This document shows positions 12,124 through 23,368 of a stretch of DNA of 64,000 nt, piece after piece. The notes beneath the pieces were generated by a model. That model was not told the DNA's origin, searched no databases, and saw nothing but the letters and a program-made list of their open reading frames with translations. This stretch comes from Rhizoclosmatium globosum (taxonomy: Eukaryota; Chytridiomycota; Chytridiomycetes; Chytridiales; Chytriomycetaceae): contig MCGO01000005.1 of NCBI GenBank assembly GCA_002104985.1, positions 744,001-808,000 of the forward strand. Reading direction: 5' to 3'. The position numbers and the translations under genes are program-made. The stretch's first letter is position 1. Every line of letters begins with the position of its first letter.

Positions 12124-15100
12124 ATGATCACTGAAGAAAGCGTGCGTGCCTGGTTCAAGGCTCATCCAAGTGCCGCTGAACGACTCGTCGCCGACTTGGG
12201 AATATCGCAACCGGCCCACACTCAACCGCAAACACAGACACTCGGCTGCAAATCAAAACTGGCCCGTTCGAGCTCGTCGCGTTCGCCAACGAGAGCTGCG
12301 ACAATGGCAAAGAAAAACGACCCGCTTGCCCTGATCAACGTTACTACAACTTCTTCAAGCAACGACTTGGTTTCAGATGTGTCGTCGAGATCACCGAGTC
12401 CATCGGCCGATCCGCCTGGGCTTTCACCCTTGAAACTCGTCAATAAACAACTGGCTACAATCAGTACATCCTCTTCACGCTCGTTCTTGGACATCAATCG
12501 CGCCTTGAACAGGGCTCCCTCAACCACTTCCCTCATCTCGGATCCTACAAAATATGTCCGCCCTTCAGACGTTCACTACGAAATATCCCGCGTACTGTAT
12601 TCTTCGCTGAACTTAAACACAGTTATTAGACGCGTCCTGTCCTTTGCTGTGACGATCGGTGAGTCAATCCACAATGGAAAATCCCATCCGCTTTGTCAAC
12701 GTTGATCCCTTCCCCCTCTTTTACAGTAAACGCCGAAAAATGCTCCTTGTTCTTGGTGGATGACAAAACAAAGGAACTCTACTCTACCGCATGGGACGTT
12801 CTTCCAGACTATGAAAAAGTGGAACGTACTTTTGAATCCATGCAACGCCGGGCTTCGTATGAAGCCAGTGGTGTAACCATTCCCATGACTGGATCGCATT
12901 TCACGGGAGACGAAGCTGTAGACTTTGATGCCCCTGAATCTCCAAACCATAAAGCCGCACCGAGTTTTAGAATCCAGATTGGGCATGGAATCGCTGGTTA
13001 CGTTGCCGCCCATGGAAAGGGCTTGAATATTCCTGATGCGTACAAAGATTCTCGATTTGATCAGAGCATGGATAAAAAGGTGTCTACCTACATTTCAACC
13101 TTAAATAGTTGACAACCTAAAATATTTCACCCATACAGACTGGTTTCGTGACAAAATCGATACTTTGTCTACCCATTTTTGGAGGACCAACAACGAAAAT
13201 GAATCCCAACGGAAAAGTATTGGGTGTAGCGTCCTTGATTAACAAAGTCCAATCCGAGGTAGATGACTCCATCAGCGATATATACGACCATCCCGTCTTT
13301 ACAGAAACAGATGTATCAGTGTTTCGAGACTTCTTACAGACTGTCGGAATTGGTACCTCTCTCTCTCACTGATATCCTTATTCACCTCAACATTTTACAA
13401 ACAGCAATCCACAACTCAATGCTCTACGAAAACGTAAAACAAAAAGAAGCTCTCGCAATAGCAGAATCCAAAAAGTCAGCGGCCCTGCTCGAAATTGCAA
13501 ACTCAATCTACGGACAAGGGAGTGCGTCGAGTTTATTTAAGACTATTATCGTGCACGCACGGGATTTGACAAACGCGGATCGGGCGGTGCTGTTTTTGGT
13601 GAATAAGGAAACCAAGAAGTTGAATTTGGTTGTTGATTCGATGAATCTTGATGCTGCTGAAGGGGCGGGGAAAATGTCGCTTGGAAAGGCGATGCAAGGA
13701 GTTGCGGAGTATGTTGTTGAGACGGGGGAGGTGTTGTTGTTGGATGATGTGTTTTCGGATTCGAGGTTTAAAGGGGAAGTGGGTCCATTGGTGAGTGATT
13801 TTTGATACGTTGATATATTGTAACTTATGTGAGACTAGGTTGACGATAGAGGAAGCTATATTGCAAAGTCGATTCTTGCAACTCCCATTTTTGATCCAGA
13901 TCTGAATATTGTCGGCGTCACAAAACTATCCAACAAGTTGATCCCAGACACACGTACCATCACCTCGTTCACAAACAGTGACGTGCAAATCATGCAAGCA
14001 TTCTCCACATTCTGCGGCCTCGCCCTCCATAAAACTATAATGTACGAAGCCCTCGAGCGTGAACGCGAGCGCCTCGCAATCACAATGGAAATCATGTCAT
14101 ACCACGCTACAGCCCGCCTCGACGAAGCAAGCTACCTCGAATCCCTCCTCGTAAAATCCTGCGTCTCCATCGCCGACTTATCCAACCCAGACTACGACCC
14201 ACACATCTTCCCATACACAGACGACACACTCGCCGTCATCATGTTCCAAATGTTTGAAGACCTGGGGTTTATTCAGACGTACCAAATCCCACATGACAAG
14301 CTTGCAAAGTATATCCTGACTGTAAGGAAAAACTATCGTGGAAACCAATACCACAACTTCACACACGCGACATGTGTAGCACACGCGTTGTACTTGTTGG
14401 CAAAGCAAGGGGTGTTGGAGGATTGTGGGTTCGGCGGCGTGGAAATATACGCCATGTTCTTGGCAGCGTTTAATCACGATATCGATCACCGTGGAACAAA
14501 CAACCATTTCCAGAAAGCCGCGGGAACGAATTTAGCGTCGTTTTATAACAGCTCTACAATGGAACGACACCATTTCAATCAGTAATGCCAAACCAACCCT
14601 TACCCTCCCAACACACAACACACCTAATTTCATTTTTTCCTACAACAGCGCAATGACAATCATAAATTCCCCCGGCCACAACATTATCGAAACCTTAGCG
14701 TCAGATGAATACAAGCTATGTCTCGAGATTATCGAAAAAGCGATTCTGGCTACGGATTTAGCCGTGTTTTTCAAAAACAAAAAGGCGGCACAGGAACTCG
14801 CTCAGACAAAGTCGTATAAACGGACGGACCCGGCGCATAAAGACTTGTTGCTTGGGATGGCGTTGACTTGCTCTGATTTGAGTGCTATGAGTAAGAAGTG
14901 GGAAAACTCAAAGAAGACGGCGGATTCAGTGTATGTGCTGGTTTATGATGGTACCTATTTTTTACCAAAATCATATTTATGGGGGACGTATATAGGTACT
15001 CGGAATTCTTTGCTCAAGGTGATGAGGAAAAGAAATTGGGACTTCCCATCAGCGCAGACATTATGAATCGAGAAAACGAGCCACAGATCCCAAAGATGCA

Positions 15101-15313
15101 GGTATTAGATAATCTCGAATTTCTTTTAAATCGATTTTAAATAACGAGGTACAGGTTGACTTTTACAAATTCATCGTGTTCCCGGCATTTGAAATCTTCA
15201 ATGGGATTGTGGGGCCAAAGTGTGACCATCTCATGAACGAAGTGAAAAACAATGCAACCAATTGGGCGCAACTTGCTGAGAACGGCGTCAAATATAAAGT
15301 TGGGACCCATTAA
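12124..15313 (+). CDS. Tandem-GAF 3',5'-cyclic nucleotide phosphodiesterase (PDE5/6/11 type)
   Basis: Class I phosphodiesterase hydrolysing cAMP or cGMP; architecture and sequence resemble animal PDE5/6/11. The N-terminus to about residue 150 is Ser-rich and low complexity. Two GAF domains follow, both with the GHGIAGYVA / KAMQGVAEYV type region and a later KSILCLPIF / KSILATPIF strand. The catalytic domain holds the metal sites YHNFTHA, HDIDHRGTNN and LTCSDLSAM, and the SEFFAQGDEEKKLG segment with the substrate-clamping glutamine. It ends IPKMQVDFYKFIVFPAFE, very close to PDE5. Eight exons join cleanly, for example donor at 12659 and acceptor at 12726, and GTATGT before SEFF. About 925 residues. 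Which nucleotide it prefers is inference; the PDE5-like clamp region and GAF pair favour cGMP. Confidence 0.93.
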
Positions 15314-15455
15314 GTTAACCGATACCAAGGCGTTTTTTAAATGCCAAAATGTTACCATCCTCTTCCCTATATCCTGATATTTATAAAAAAAAAGTAATTT
15401 ATTTCGAGAATATTTGATGATGAAGTGGGAGAAACATTGGAACAGATGTCGAAAC

Positions 15456-16219
15456 TCATTCTTCCTCAACTTCCGTTTCCTTCTGATGATGATGATGCTG
15501 ATGCGCTGCACCCTGCCCTTTCTTCCAAACAATATAGTATCGCGGCTTAGACAACCTCCCCACCAACGCGTCAACGTCTGAAGCCTTCTTCCCAATACTC
15601 GGCAACACTGGCCTCTCCTCCTTTTTGATTTTCTTTGGAACAGAGAGACGATTGATTGTATCCGGATGGATATGTTTCCCCTTCCCGATGTAACAGATAT
15701 CTTCGTCGTCGTCGTCGTGTTCCTGTTTATGAAGACGCTCGGAATAGAGTCTATTGAAAAACTCTTTATCGACGGGTTTTGGTTTTGTGAGGGCGACGAG
15801 GACGTCGCTTGGTAAGGGAGGGGTTGAAGGGCGTTTCGGGTTCGAGAGGCGTTCAAAGAGGGTGGGGTTTACTTTCTGGGGTATTGGGATTTGTATTTTT
15901 TTGAGTTTGGCTTGGACTTTGTGGTCGAAGGCTGGGTCTTCGGAGTAGACGGCGTTTGTGGTGATGACGTCGGGATGGATTTGGAGAGGTGGTAGTAAGC
16001 TTTCTTCGTGTTTCTTGCTGTCCAAGAAAATCGAGTGGTGGATATCTGGAACCAAGTTAAACATTGATGGAGAGTAAAAAACGCGTGTTGGATATGACCT
16101 TTGAACTCTGCCTTCCAAAGAGTCCGCTGTTTGTCCCATCTAAGTTTGGATCGCGGTAACTGCCTTATCGATTGAAAGTACTCATCTAGTTGAGCCTGGT
16201 ATTCATCATCTAGATCCAT
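15456..16219 (-). CDS. Small protein with repeated RLS-x-P-K motifs, possible flagellar microtubule-associated protein
   Basis: I do not recognise this protein by family. Exon 1 (start at 16219, MDLDDEYQAQLDEYF) is joined to exon 2 across a 53-nt intron, giving TLWKAEFKDIHHSIFLD. Exon 2 has four copies of a short motif: LFERLSNPKR, FFNRLYSERL, TINRLSVPKK and LVGRLSKPRY. An acidic run (HDDDDEDI) and a His-rich tail precede the stop. Repeats of this kind (hydrophobic-x-x-R-L-S-x-P-K) recall sperm and axonemal microtubule inner proteins, so a flagellar role is an inference, in line with RSPH9 in this window. About 235 residues. An in-frame ATG at 16252 would add 11 residues. It converges on the phosphodiesterase. 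Confidence 0.6.
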
Positions 16220-16318
16220 TCTTTTGGAGAAGAGTGTTCCAACCAAAGTCAAAAAATGAGGGCAAAGTGCTTTTCTTGGATCAACAATGCAAACAAAGGA
16301 AGGAAGAAAAAGTGATCA

Positions 16319-19300
16319 TCAACTTGACGCTTCTCTCCTCCGTGAAAGGTTTAATCCGTGCTCTAATGGATCTAGAGCTTCAAGCCATGCGTTCATTTCA
16401 GATGCAGATGAGGCTTGTAATAACAAACTGCAATCTTTCGAATGAATCGCAAAAACAAAAGACTTATCCTAAACCCGATAATATAAGTAGCATTCATTAA
16501 AAAATGGACTTGATACCTGAAAAACGGGACCCAAGCTGGGTCCAAACTGTATAGTAGTATTGACAAGGCTAAAAATTGCCAACTCATCAAGATCTGATGA
16601 ATCAGCATGCATATGAAGATATGGTCGTCTAATGGCAAAATATCGTTTGACCCAGACGTCGCCAGCATCTGGTGTGAGTAGTGGCCCACGAAATGAAACA
16701 GGTGCCCTAAATACCTATTAGTTCACAACATGATTAGAGAGGAATTTTCTTACATCACTAATACAAGTCTACATCGCGAAGACACAAACTGAACCTCTTC
16801 ACCGTCGTCGTCTTTTGTGGTGTTCTTGTGGTCATAGAGGAGTTTGTCCTAAGTCCAAAATCGTTGAACACATTTATGTAACTGCAAGTTAAACTCCTTA
16901 CCAAACATGGATCAACACCTCGAGACTTCAATTTCCACAGCCCAACACACTTAGCCAGGAGAACTCTGCTTTCCTGTTCAGACAAATTTCGAGAAAGTGT
17001 ACTTGAAAACATTTCATGCTCTTCTATACGAGCCTTCACAAAGGAAAGCTGGTTTAACTTGTTGATTCGTTCCCTCTTCTTCCAAAATTGCTCGACCAGT
17101 TCCTGTCCACTAGGCTGCCACCCCTCCAACGATTCTTCGCCTCGAACATAACCCGCCCTAGTATCAATTTCTGACATTAGGGAGCGAGTGCTTGACTTTG
17201 CCTTTGGAGCAAGTGTTGAAGAAACTGGAAATGTTTCGACCATAAACAATGAATTTGACCGAGGTACATATCTCGCGGCGCTACTGCCTAATCCAAATGT
17301 TGATAGCAAGTCGTAGGCTTTCGCTGAGGCTTGGACTTTGAAGTCGCGCTCATGGACAACGATTCCAATTTGCTTTTCAAATTCGACAGCGTTGGCGAAT
17401 ACGTTCCATTGTGAAGTTGCTGCGGCTTGATTACTGTCGTTCAAAGGGTCAACTTCAACTCCCCATGCAACGGTCAGTTCCAGGCGATATCCCTTTGTGG
17501 CTCGGTTAAGATAGACACAGTTGTGGATGCTGGTATCCCAGCTATATTCCCCATCAACTGTTAGTAATTGATACGTCAGTATAAACCACAAACCTGAGTT
17601 CGACTTCAAGAGAAGACTGTCCATTCGTTGAAAAATATGGCAAATTCGGCACAACAGAAAAGAGATTCTCGCTTGAGCCTCGTTCATCTTCCAAGCCCGG
17701 TAACTGCAAGTTGATCATCTCAGGACAGTCAAAGTCATCCTCCAATGGCCTATTCGTCTTCACATCCACCCTCCGGATTTGTCCAATCTTCAAGTAACTT
17801 ATCCTCCTCCATGGAAGGTCGTATTTTCCAGAGGAGTGTGACAGTCGTAACTTTATCCGTCGCTGAATCCCTTGTCGGAGCAAAAATATATCTGCTGGAG
17901 AGCGGAACTCAGATTTAAATGTTTCAGATTGCTTAATTTCCGTTTCAACGGGAACAGGTTTGAAAAGGCCAGTTTTGGATGAGAGCTCAGAAATCTCAAT
18001 CTGTGCAAGTATCACATGCTCTTTCACATCCTTGGCTTCCGCAGTTTGTACCGTAATTTGAGGTGTATTTGATGCTTTCTGCGATTCAAATTTGGCTTGT
18101 ATCATATCCGAAACGTGTTGTACTGGTTTCGCAAATATTTCAAACTTTGCCATTCCTCTGTCCAACACTCTTTTGGCTTCGTCTGTCACTTCCATAGATA
18201 TTGTTTGACTGAAATTCCATCGAATCGGTGTGTCTTGAAACCCATGAGCAGGATCTGTCGCGTAGGTTCGCTCCGACCAGCTTCCACTGGTTGCGGGTCG
18301 TCCAGTAAATTCAGACAGCCGAAATTGGCAGTGAATTTGGGTATAGAGTGTTTCAGAAATCCCAGTTAGCTCCAAAACGCTCACTTCAAATACAAGTGTA
18401 TGGCCAACTTGTACGGTGCTATGTCCACCAACGGCTCCAGCCCCGCCAAGAAGTACTAAATCCTCCACAATATCACTTTCTTCATCCCTTGAATCGTCAT
18501 CAAACTCCTCATCATCCGCAATTTCCCCATACTGAGCTGCTGAAATTGGCGATAAAACAACCAAAACCCATCCCAGAATTTCTCCTGTATCACAAGCAAG
18601 AACGGGTGCCCGAACTTCTTTCAATACCCCGATACTTAAACACCTGATATCCACCCAAACGTTACCAATACATGAATATTGCGGCTGGTTTAATCCTTCT
18701 CCACCATAGAATGATACTTCGGAGGTCATGGCTCGTTGATGAGCGTAATATTTAGATGGCGCGTCCGGATCAACGTAGTCGTATAAAGTACGCATAGATT
18801 CAAGTCGACTCTTGAAGTCAGCTAATGTCCACCGATAAGTGGAGTTATGATGACCATCGAGGACTTTAACCGCCACGAATGGTCGTGTCATAGACTGTTG
18901 CTGCAGCTGGTTGGATGCTTGGCGAGATCTAGACCCAAGACTATCAGACTGCAATTCCCAAAATGATGCAGCAGAGAGCTCTGATATGGACTCTACGATT
19001 TCAAACTCATAGAATACGTTTTTTCCCAGTTCTTTAGAAATAACGTTGGCTTCTTTGAGTAACACAGCAGATCGCAGTATCTACCACAAACGTTATTGGA
19101 TTGTACTAGTGGAAAACAGCACTAACCTCTTGTGCAAGTGCAACGTAATTACGACCCCTCCATTTACCCAAGACTCTTTTCGCAAGTCCTGTTTCTCGTT
19201 CATTCATGACAAGATCGGAAGTTCCTCTCCCACTGGATACGCGTGACCGTCTTCCTACCGAGCCTATTCGCCCCGGCGATATAGGAGATCCATTTTCCAA

Positions 19301-21543
19301 GCGGTTCGCTCCAAACACTCTGTGATACTGCTGTGGTTGCATTATCCTCCCAATACCAGCCTCCTCATCGCCAACAAATGTTGGAAACGTGCCAGCTACG
19401 GGAAAGGAAGATATCTTCATGGGAGACGATCCTACGGAACTGACTTCCGAATCATAACCGGCTGCAGCAGCTATCCGAAGTGAACGAGGTGTGGAGAGTG
19501 AGCCAGGTGACCTTGGCGGCAGATAAACGGTAGGTTCAGTAGGATCCACGAAGCGAAAGTACACATAATCTCCAAACAGAATACGATCTCCACTTTTTAG
19601 TTTTACTGGTTGGGTGATTTGGAACCCGTTCAACAGCGTGATACCTTCCGGATTGGGTCGTAATATAACTGAAAATACTTTTGCGGTTTCGGAAGACTCC
19701 TGGGTGCACTCCAGAAAGGCATGGTCAGGTAGGAGTGTTGGTGTTTCCAAGTAAATCGTGGCAGTAGGAGATGACCCCACTCCATGAAGTCCAATTGGAA
19801 GTCGATAAAGAAGACATTCAGTTAAATATGGATCTTCTGAAAGGTTCACAAGATGGGGCAAAGTCTTTGGTGCTAAAACACCAACAGATTCTGGATTTGA
19901 ATTAACAGGGGAAACAACAAATTCGTGTTGAATGCGCTGAAGCTCGACTTCTTTTGACCGTTGCTACGTAGGCGTATACCGTTATTTAGCGACGTAAAGT
20001 TGGAGTGAGACTCACTAATTTGGCTTCATATGTTTCGGTCATCTCGGCAATCAACTTTTCACTTGCAAGCAATTGTTCCATCAATATTTCTGGATCCCGA
20101 GTATCATTGCTGGCAGAGCTAATCGAAGATACAGTGCTCAGACGTCTCATACGCACTTCACCAAGCCCTCCTCCTCCTTCCCAAGGATTCCTAGCATCAT
20201 CAACCAGATATTCTTCTTCACCATTTCGCTCATAAGCAGCCAAACGCTTCCGCAGCTTTTCAACTTCTTCCCGCAACAGCCGAACTGCTCGTCCAGTTTC
20301 GTCTTCATTTACAACCGCCCGATTCACAATTTTCTTGGCACGTTCCGCATATCGCAGAGTAGATAATGTTTCATCATTTGAAGATTCAGCAGGCGATACA
20401 GTTGCAAGCATTACTGTTTTCGAGTTTCCACCAAGGCAGTCTTTCAAAAGCCAGGTTAATACAGAATCTCGATATGGAACAAACTGCTTCGCTTGAACAG
20501 GCTGAGGACTATTGAACCCGTCACTGGATTTAAAACTTCGTACACTGTTACGTCGGCTGACTAAGGGGTCGCTGATGATGCTACTTCGGCGACTGTTCAA
20601 GAGAGTAGTTTCACTTGCATCTGCCAGCGCGGATATCACTTTTCCCAATGTCGTCAAACTCTTGTTGATGTTCGCTCCCTCTTTCAGTCGAGCTCCCGTC
20701 GCTCCAGTGGCATCGGCCCGCTCAGAACCAGCCAAATCCACCAAGCATATTCGCGATGACGTTCAATTTTGTTGAATCCATAGATTGAGCAGTTGGAGAG
20801 GTTGTATTGATAGTTTGAACCAGGTTTACAGTGAATATAGCGTGGGAACGAGAAGACTGATTGTTCATATTTGTAGCAGCAGTTGTCCTTGCTTTATTCC
20901 CAGATTAATAAGGCGTTCGATCTCTTGATAGGAAGTGACGACCAGGTGGGACACATCCTCCACGTACGGGCCGAGTGTTGGGTGTTCCCTCACGCGCAGA
21001 TTCAGCTTCGCAACGGGAGACAGCAGATCGCGGACCTTCTCGTTGTATATTTCGATGAAGGAGACGGAGACAGCGGCGTCCTTGTCGATGCGGGCAAACA
21101 AGTCCTCGCACAGCCGCGGAACAACGCCACGACCACGACCACCAACCAAACTCGAATCGCCGCACATCGTCCACGTCTTTCCCGAACCCGTTTGGCCGTA
21201 CGCAAACAAACACACGTTGAACCCGGCGAGTGCGTGGCCGAGCAGCTCAGACGCACTCGATTCGTACACGCGTTTCTGGTCGGAACTCGGCTCAAAGACG
21301 CCGTCGAACCGGAACTCGTTTGTTCCGGTGCGGCTTTTGAGCGCGATCAGCGACCCGGTTTCGGTGGTGGCCGTGGTGGTAGTCGTTGGGCATGGGCAGG
21401 TGATGCTGCTCGGGCCCTCGTCTGGCCCCAGCGGCCGTATGCGCACAAACACCTGCTCTTGTTCGTTAGTGGCGATACTCGAATAGACAACAGGTGGTGG
21501 TGTATACCTTGACGGATGATTTGGTTGCTTGGGCCTGGGCCAT
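16319..21543 (-). CDS. Kinesin-3 motor, KIF1/UNC-104 type (motor, FHA, kinesin-3 central domain, C-terminal PH)
   Basis: Plus-end-directed vesicle motor. The start [12 protein letters not shown] is followed by FVRIRPL, the P-loop [12 protein letters not shown], switch [12 protein letters not shown], switch [11 protein letters not shown] and [20 protein letters not shown]. Then come a neck region, an FHA domain ([26 protein letters not shown]), a long central region with the KIF1-type domain, and a PH domain ([16 protein letters not shown] ... [20 protein letters not shown]) ending LSRRREASS. This domain order is diagnostic of UNC-104/KIF1, about 1,530 residues. The motor domain is not continuous in one frame: between about 20758 and 20908 the conserved sequence sits in another frame, and no intron can explain it (see findings). 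Many introns; some inner boundaries are approximate. Confidence 0.9.
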
Positions 21544-21567
21544 CAATCGGAGAATTCTTTTTATTTG

Positions 21568-22058
21568 TTATCTCTTATTCCTTTCATTTACAACTGACTT
21601 CAGCGGTATATGAGTGGCACGTATGATATTACGCGTCATCCAAGCTCGAAGTCCTGGTCCTCTCCTTGTATTTGTATCCTCCTCCGGGTCCACTGGATTT
21701 GCTACTGAGCTATGTTGCCTCTCCATTACGCGTTCAAACAATTCGATAATAGAGGCTTGTCGAAGTGAAACTACTCGAGAAGACTCTTGAGGTGGTTCAC
21801 TTCGTCTCCACCAAAGCCTGTATTCTGTTGACTTGTTGAGGCGTTAGACGAGCCCAACTCTCTTTCGATATCCTCGATCGTTTCCATAGTGTGTGTCTTG
21901 ATAATTACTTCTGAGTTTGGTTGCACCCCTTCCACTGGGTTTGACAATCCCGTTAGATCACGTAGTGATCCGCCTCCGTTACGATCTGAATGTGACGTTT
22001 CAATAGTTTTTGAAGGTGAGTGCTTGCGAAAGTAATGAAGTAGTGTTGTTTGTTTCAT
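21568..22058 (-). CDS. Small protein with N-terminal PIP-box (possible PCNA-binding protein)
   Basis: The N-terminus MKQTTLLHYF fits the PCNA-interacting PIP-box consensus (Q-x-x-hydrophobic-x-x-aromatic-aromatic) starting at residue 3. I do not recognise the rest. The first frame stops at 21771, but a 77-nt GT-AG intron (GTAATT... to ...AACAAG) joins residue 50 to a second open frame that reads RLWWRRSEPP, SLRQASIIELFERVMERQ and ends NERNKR at 21568, giving about 138 residues. The stop lies only 25 bp upstream of the kinesin start on the same strand. The PIP-box reading is by eye, and the splice model is the best of several. Confidence 0.5.
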
Positions 22059-22355
22059 AGAATCATTTGAGGTGACTTCGTGTCGATCTTTGTTTCACCA
22101 AAACACTCCACATAGAACAACAATGTAAACGTATTGGTGTAGATTAATAAGACTCTTATTATTTGCATACCTCAATTCCAGAAAGAACTCTGAATATTAT
22201 GAAATTTAAAGCAGTTTTGAGACGTAGTCACGATCTAAATATACCATAGAGCCATAATTTATTGAGTGATTTTATTTAATCGCTTGAGTTCGATTGTGAG
22301 GTCTGTTGTGTTGCAAATCTCTTGTCCTGAAAAAGAGGATTCAACTGAAAACGAA

Positions 22356-23255
22356 ATGCCATTTCTGTCGCGTATCTCGACGTTTTCTTTCAATAAGGAT
22401 ACGTTCTTCTCGTCAGGCGGCTTCACTCTCGTCAAGAACTTGCTTCTACTCATCAACTTCCTGTCCTTGGTTTGTACAATTTGAAGCTTCCAACATACGT
22501 CAGGCCTAACTCGTGCGCTCCACTACACTTCTAGCTCGCTGGAGTTATTTTAATCGGAGGAGGCGCGTATATTCAAGTAAATGCCGGAAGCGACGACTTG
22601 ATTGATTTGTCTGGAAGCACCGCCGCCGCCGCCATCGGAATCGGAGTTTTGGTCACAGCCGTTTCGCTCTTTGGTATAAAAAACATAAAGTCACCCCCTA
22701 ACTCTCTTGTACTTAAAATCAACCTTCTTGATGCACAGGAATCTTTGGTGCAGCCAACGAAAAGGGGATGCTCCTCAAAACGTACTTTGCACTTCTTCTC
22801 ATTTGGTTATTTTCGAGCTTGGTGTTGGAATCGCTGCGTATGTGAAATCAGACGCGGTCGAGGGGCTTCTTGAGCAGGCTTGGATCAACTCGTACTCGTC
22901 CAAGAACCCACAGTCTTTGAACAATCTTCAGCATGTAGAGCGAGGCTTTAAGTGCTGTGGGTTCCGTAATGTGACCCAATACGCCGTTCCTGACAACTGT
23001 GCTTCTCCTCAAAGTTTCGGTTATCAAGTTCCTTGCTTGAACAGTGTGAAGAGTGCTTTGCAGGGATCCTTGTCGACCATTGGTGGAACTGGTGTAGCTC
23101 TTGGAGTGATTGAGTTGATTGGACTTGTGTTTTCTGTGTTGCTCTTTGTCAAGATTGCTCAAAAGGACAGAGCTTCGGAAAGCTTAATGAACGAAGCCTG
23201 GAGGATCAACAGGAGCAAGATTCAATATGGATACGCTAACTACCAGTATGTTTAA
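22356..23255 (+). CDS. Tetraspanin
   Basis: Four-pass membrane scaffold protein. Exon 1 (start ATG at 22356) ends with TM1, FTLVKNLLLLINFLSL; exon 2 continues AGVILIGGGAYIQVN and TM2, IGIGVLVTAVSLFG. Exon 3 has TM3, the large extracellular loop with the CCG motif (RGFKCCGF), further cysteines (PDNCASPQ, QVPCLN), and TM4, ALGVIELIGLVFSVLLFV. Introns are at 22459-22533 and about 22672-22738. In exon 3 the frame changes inside TM3: YFALLLI runs into LVIFELGVGIAAYV only if one T is added to the TTT at about 22810, so the published frame is broken. About 245 residues once read through. A short ORF on the opposite strand is a shadow. Confidence 0.85.
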
Positions 23256-23368
23256 GGACATGGTCACTCTGACTTCCTACATTTCACAAACACTTCCGAA
23301 GTTGAATTTTTTCGTTTAAGTTTAAAAAATAAAGTTGATATGTTTTATTGTGTCGCACCGATCCGAGG

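Noticed and set aside
22259..22456. Minus-strand frame of 65 codons opposite the tetraspanin first exon
   Set aside because: The plus strand encodes tetraspanin TM1 with good splice sites; the minus frame has no family-like sequence.
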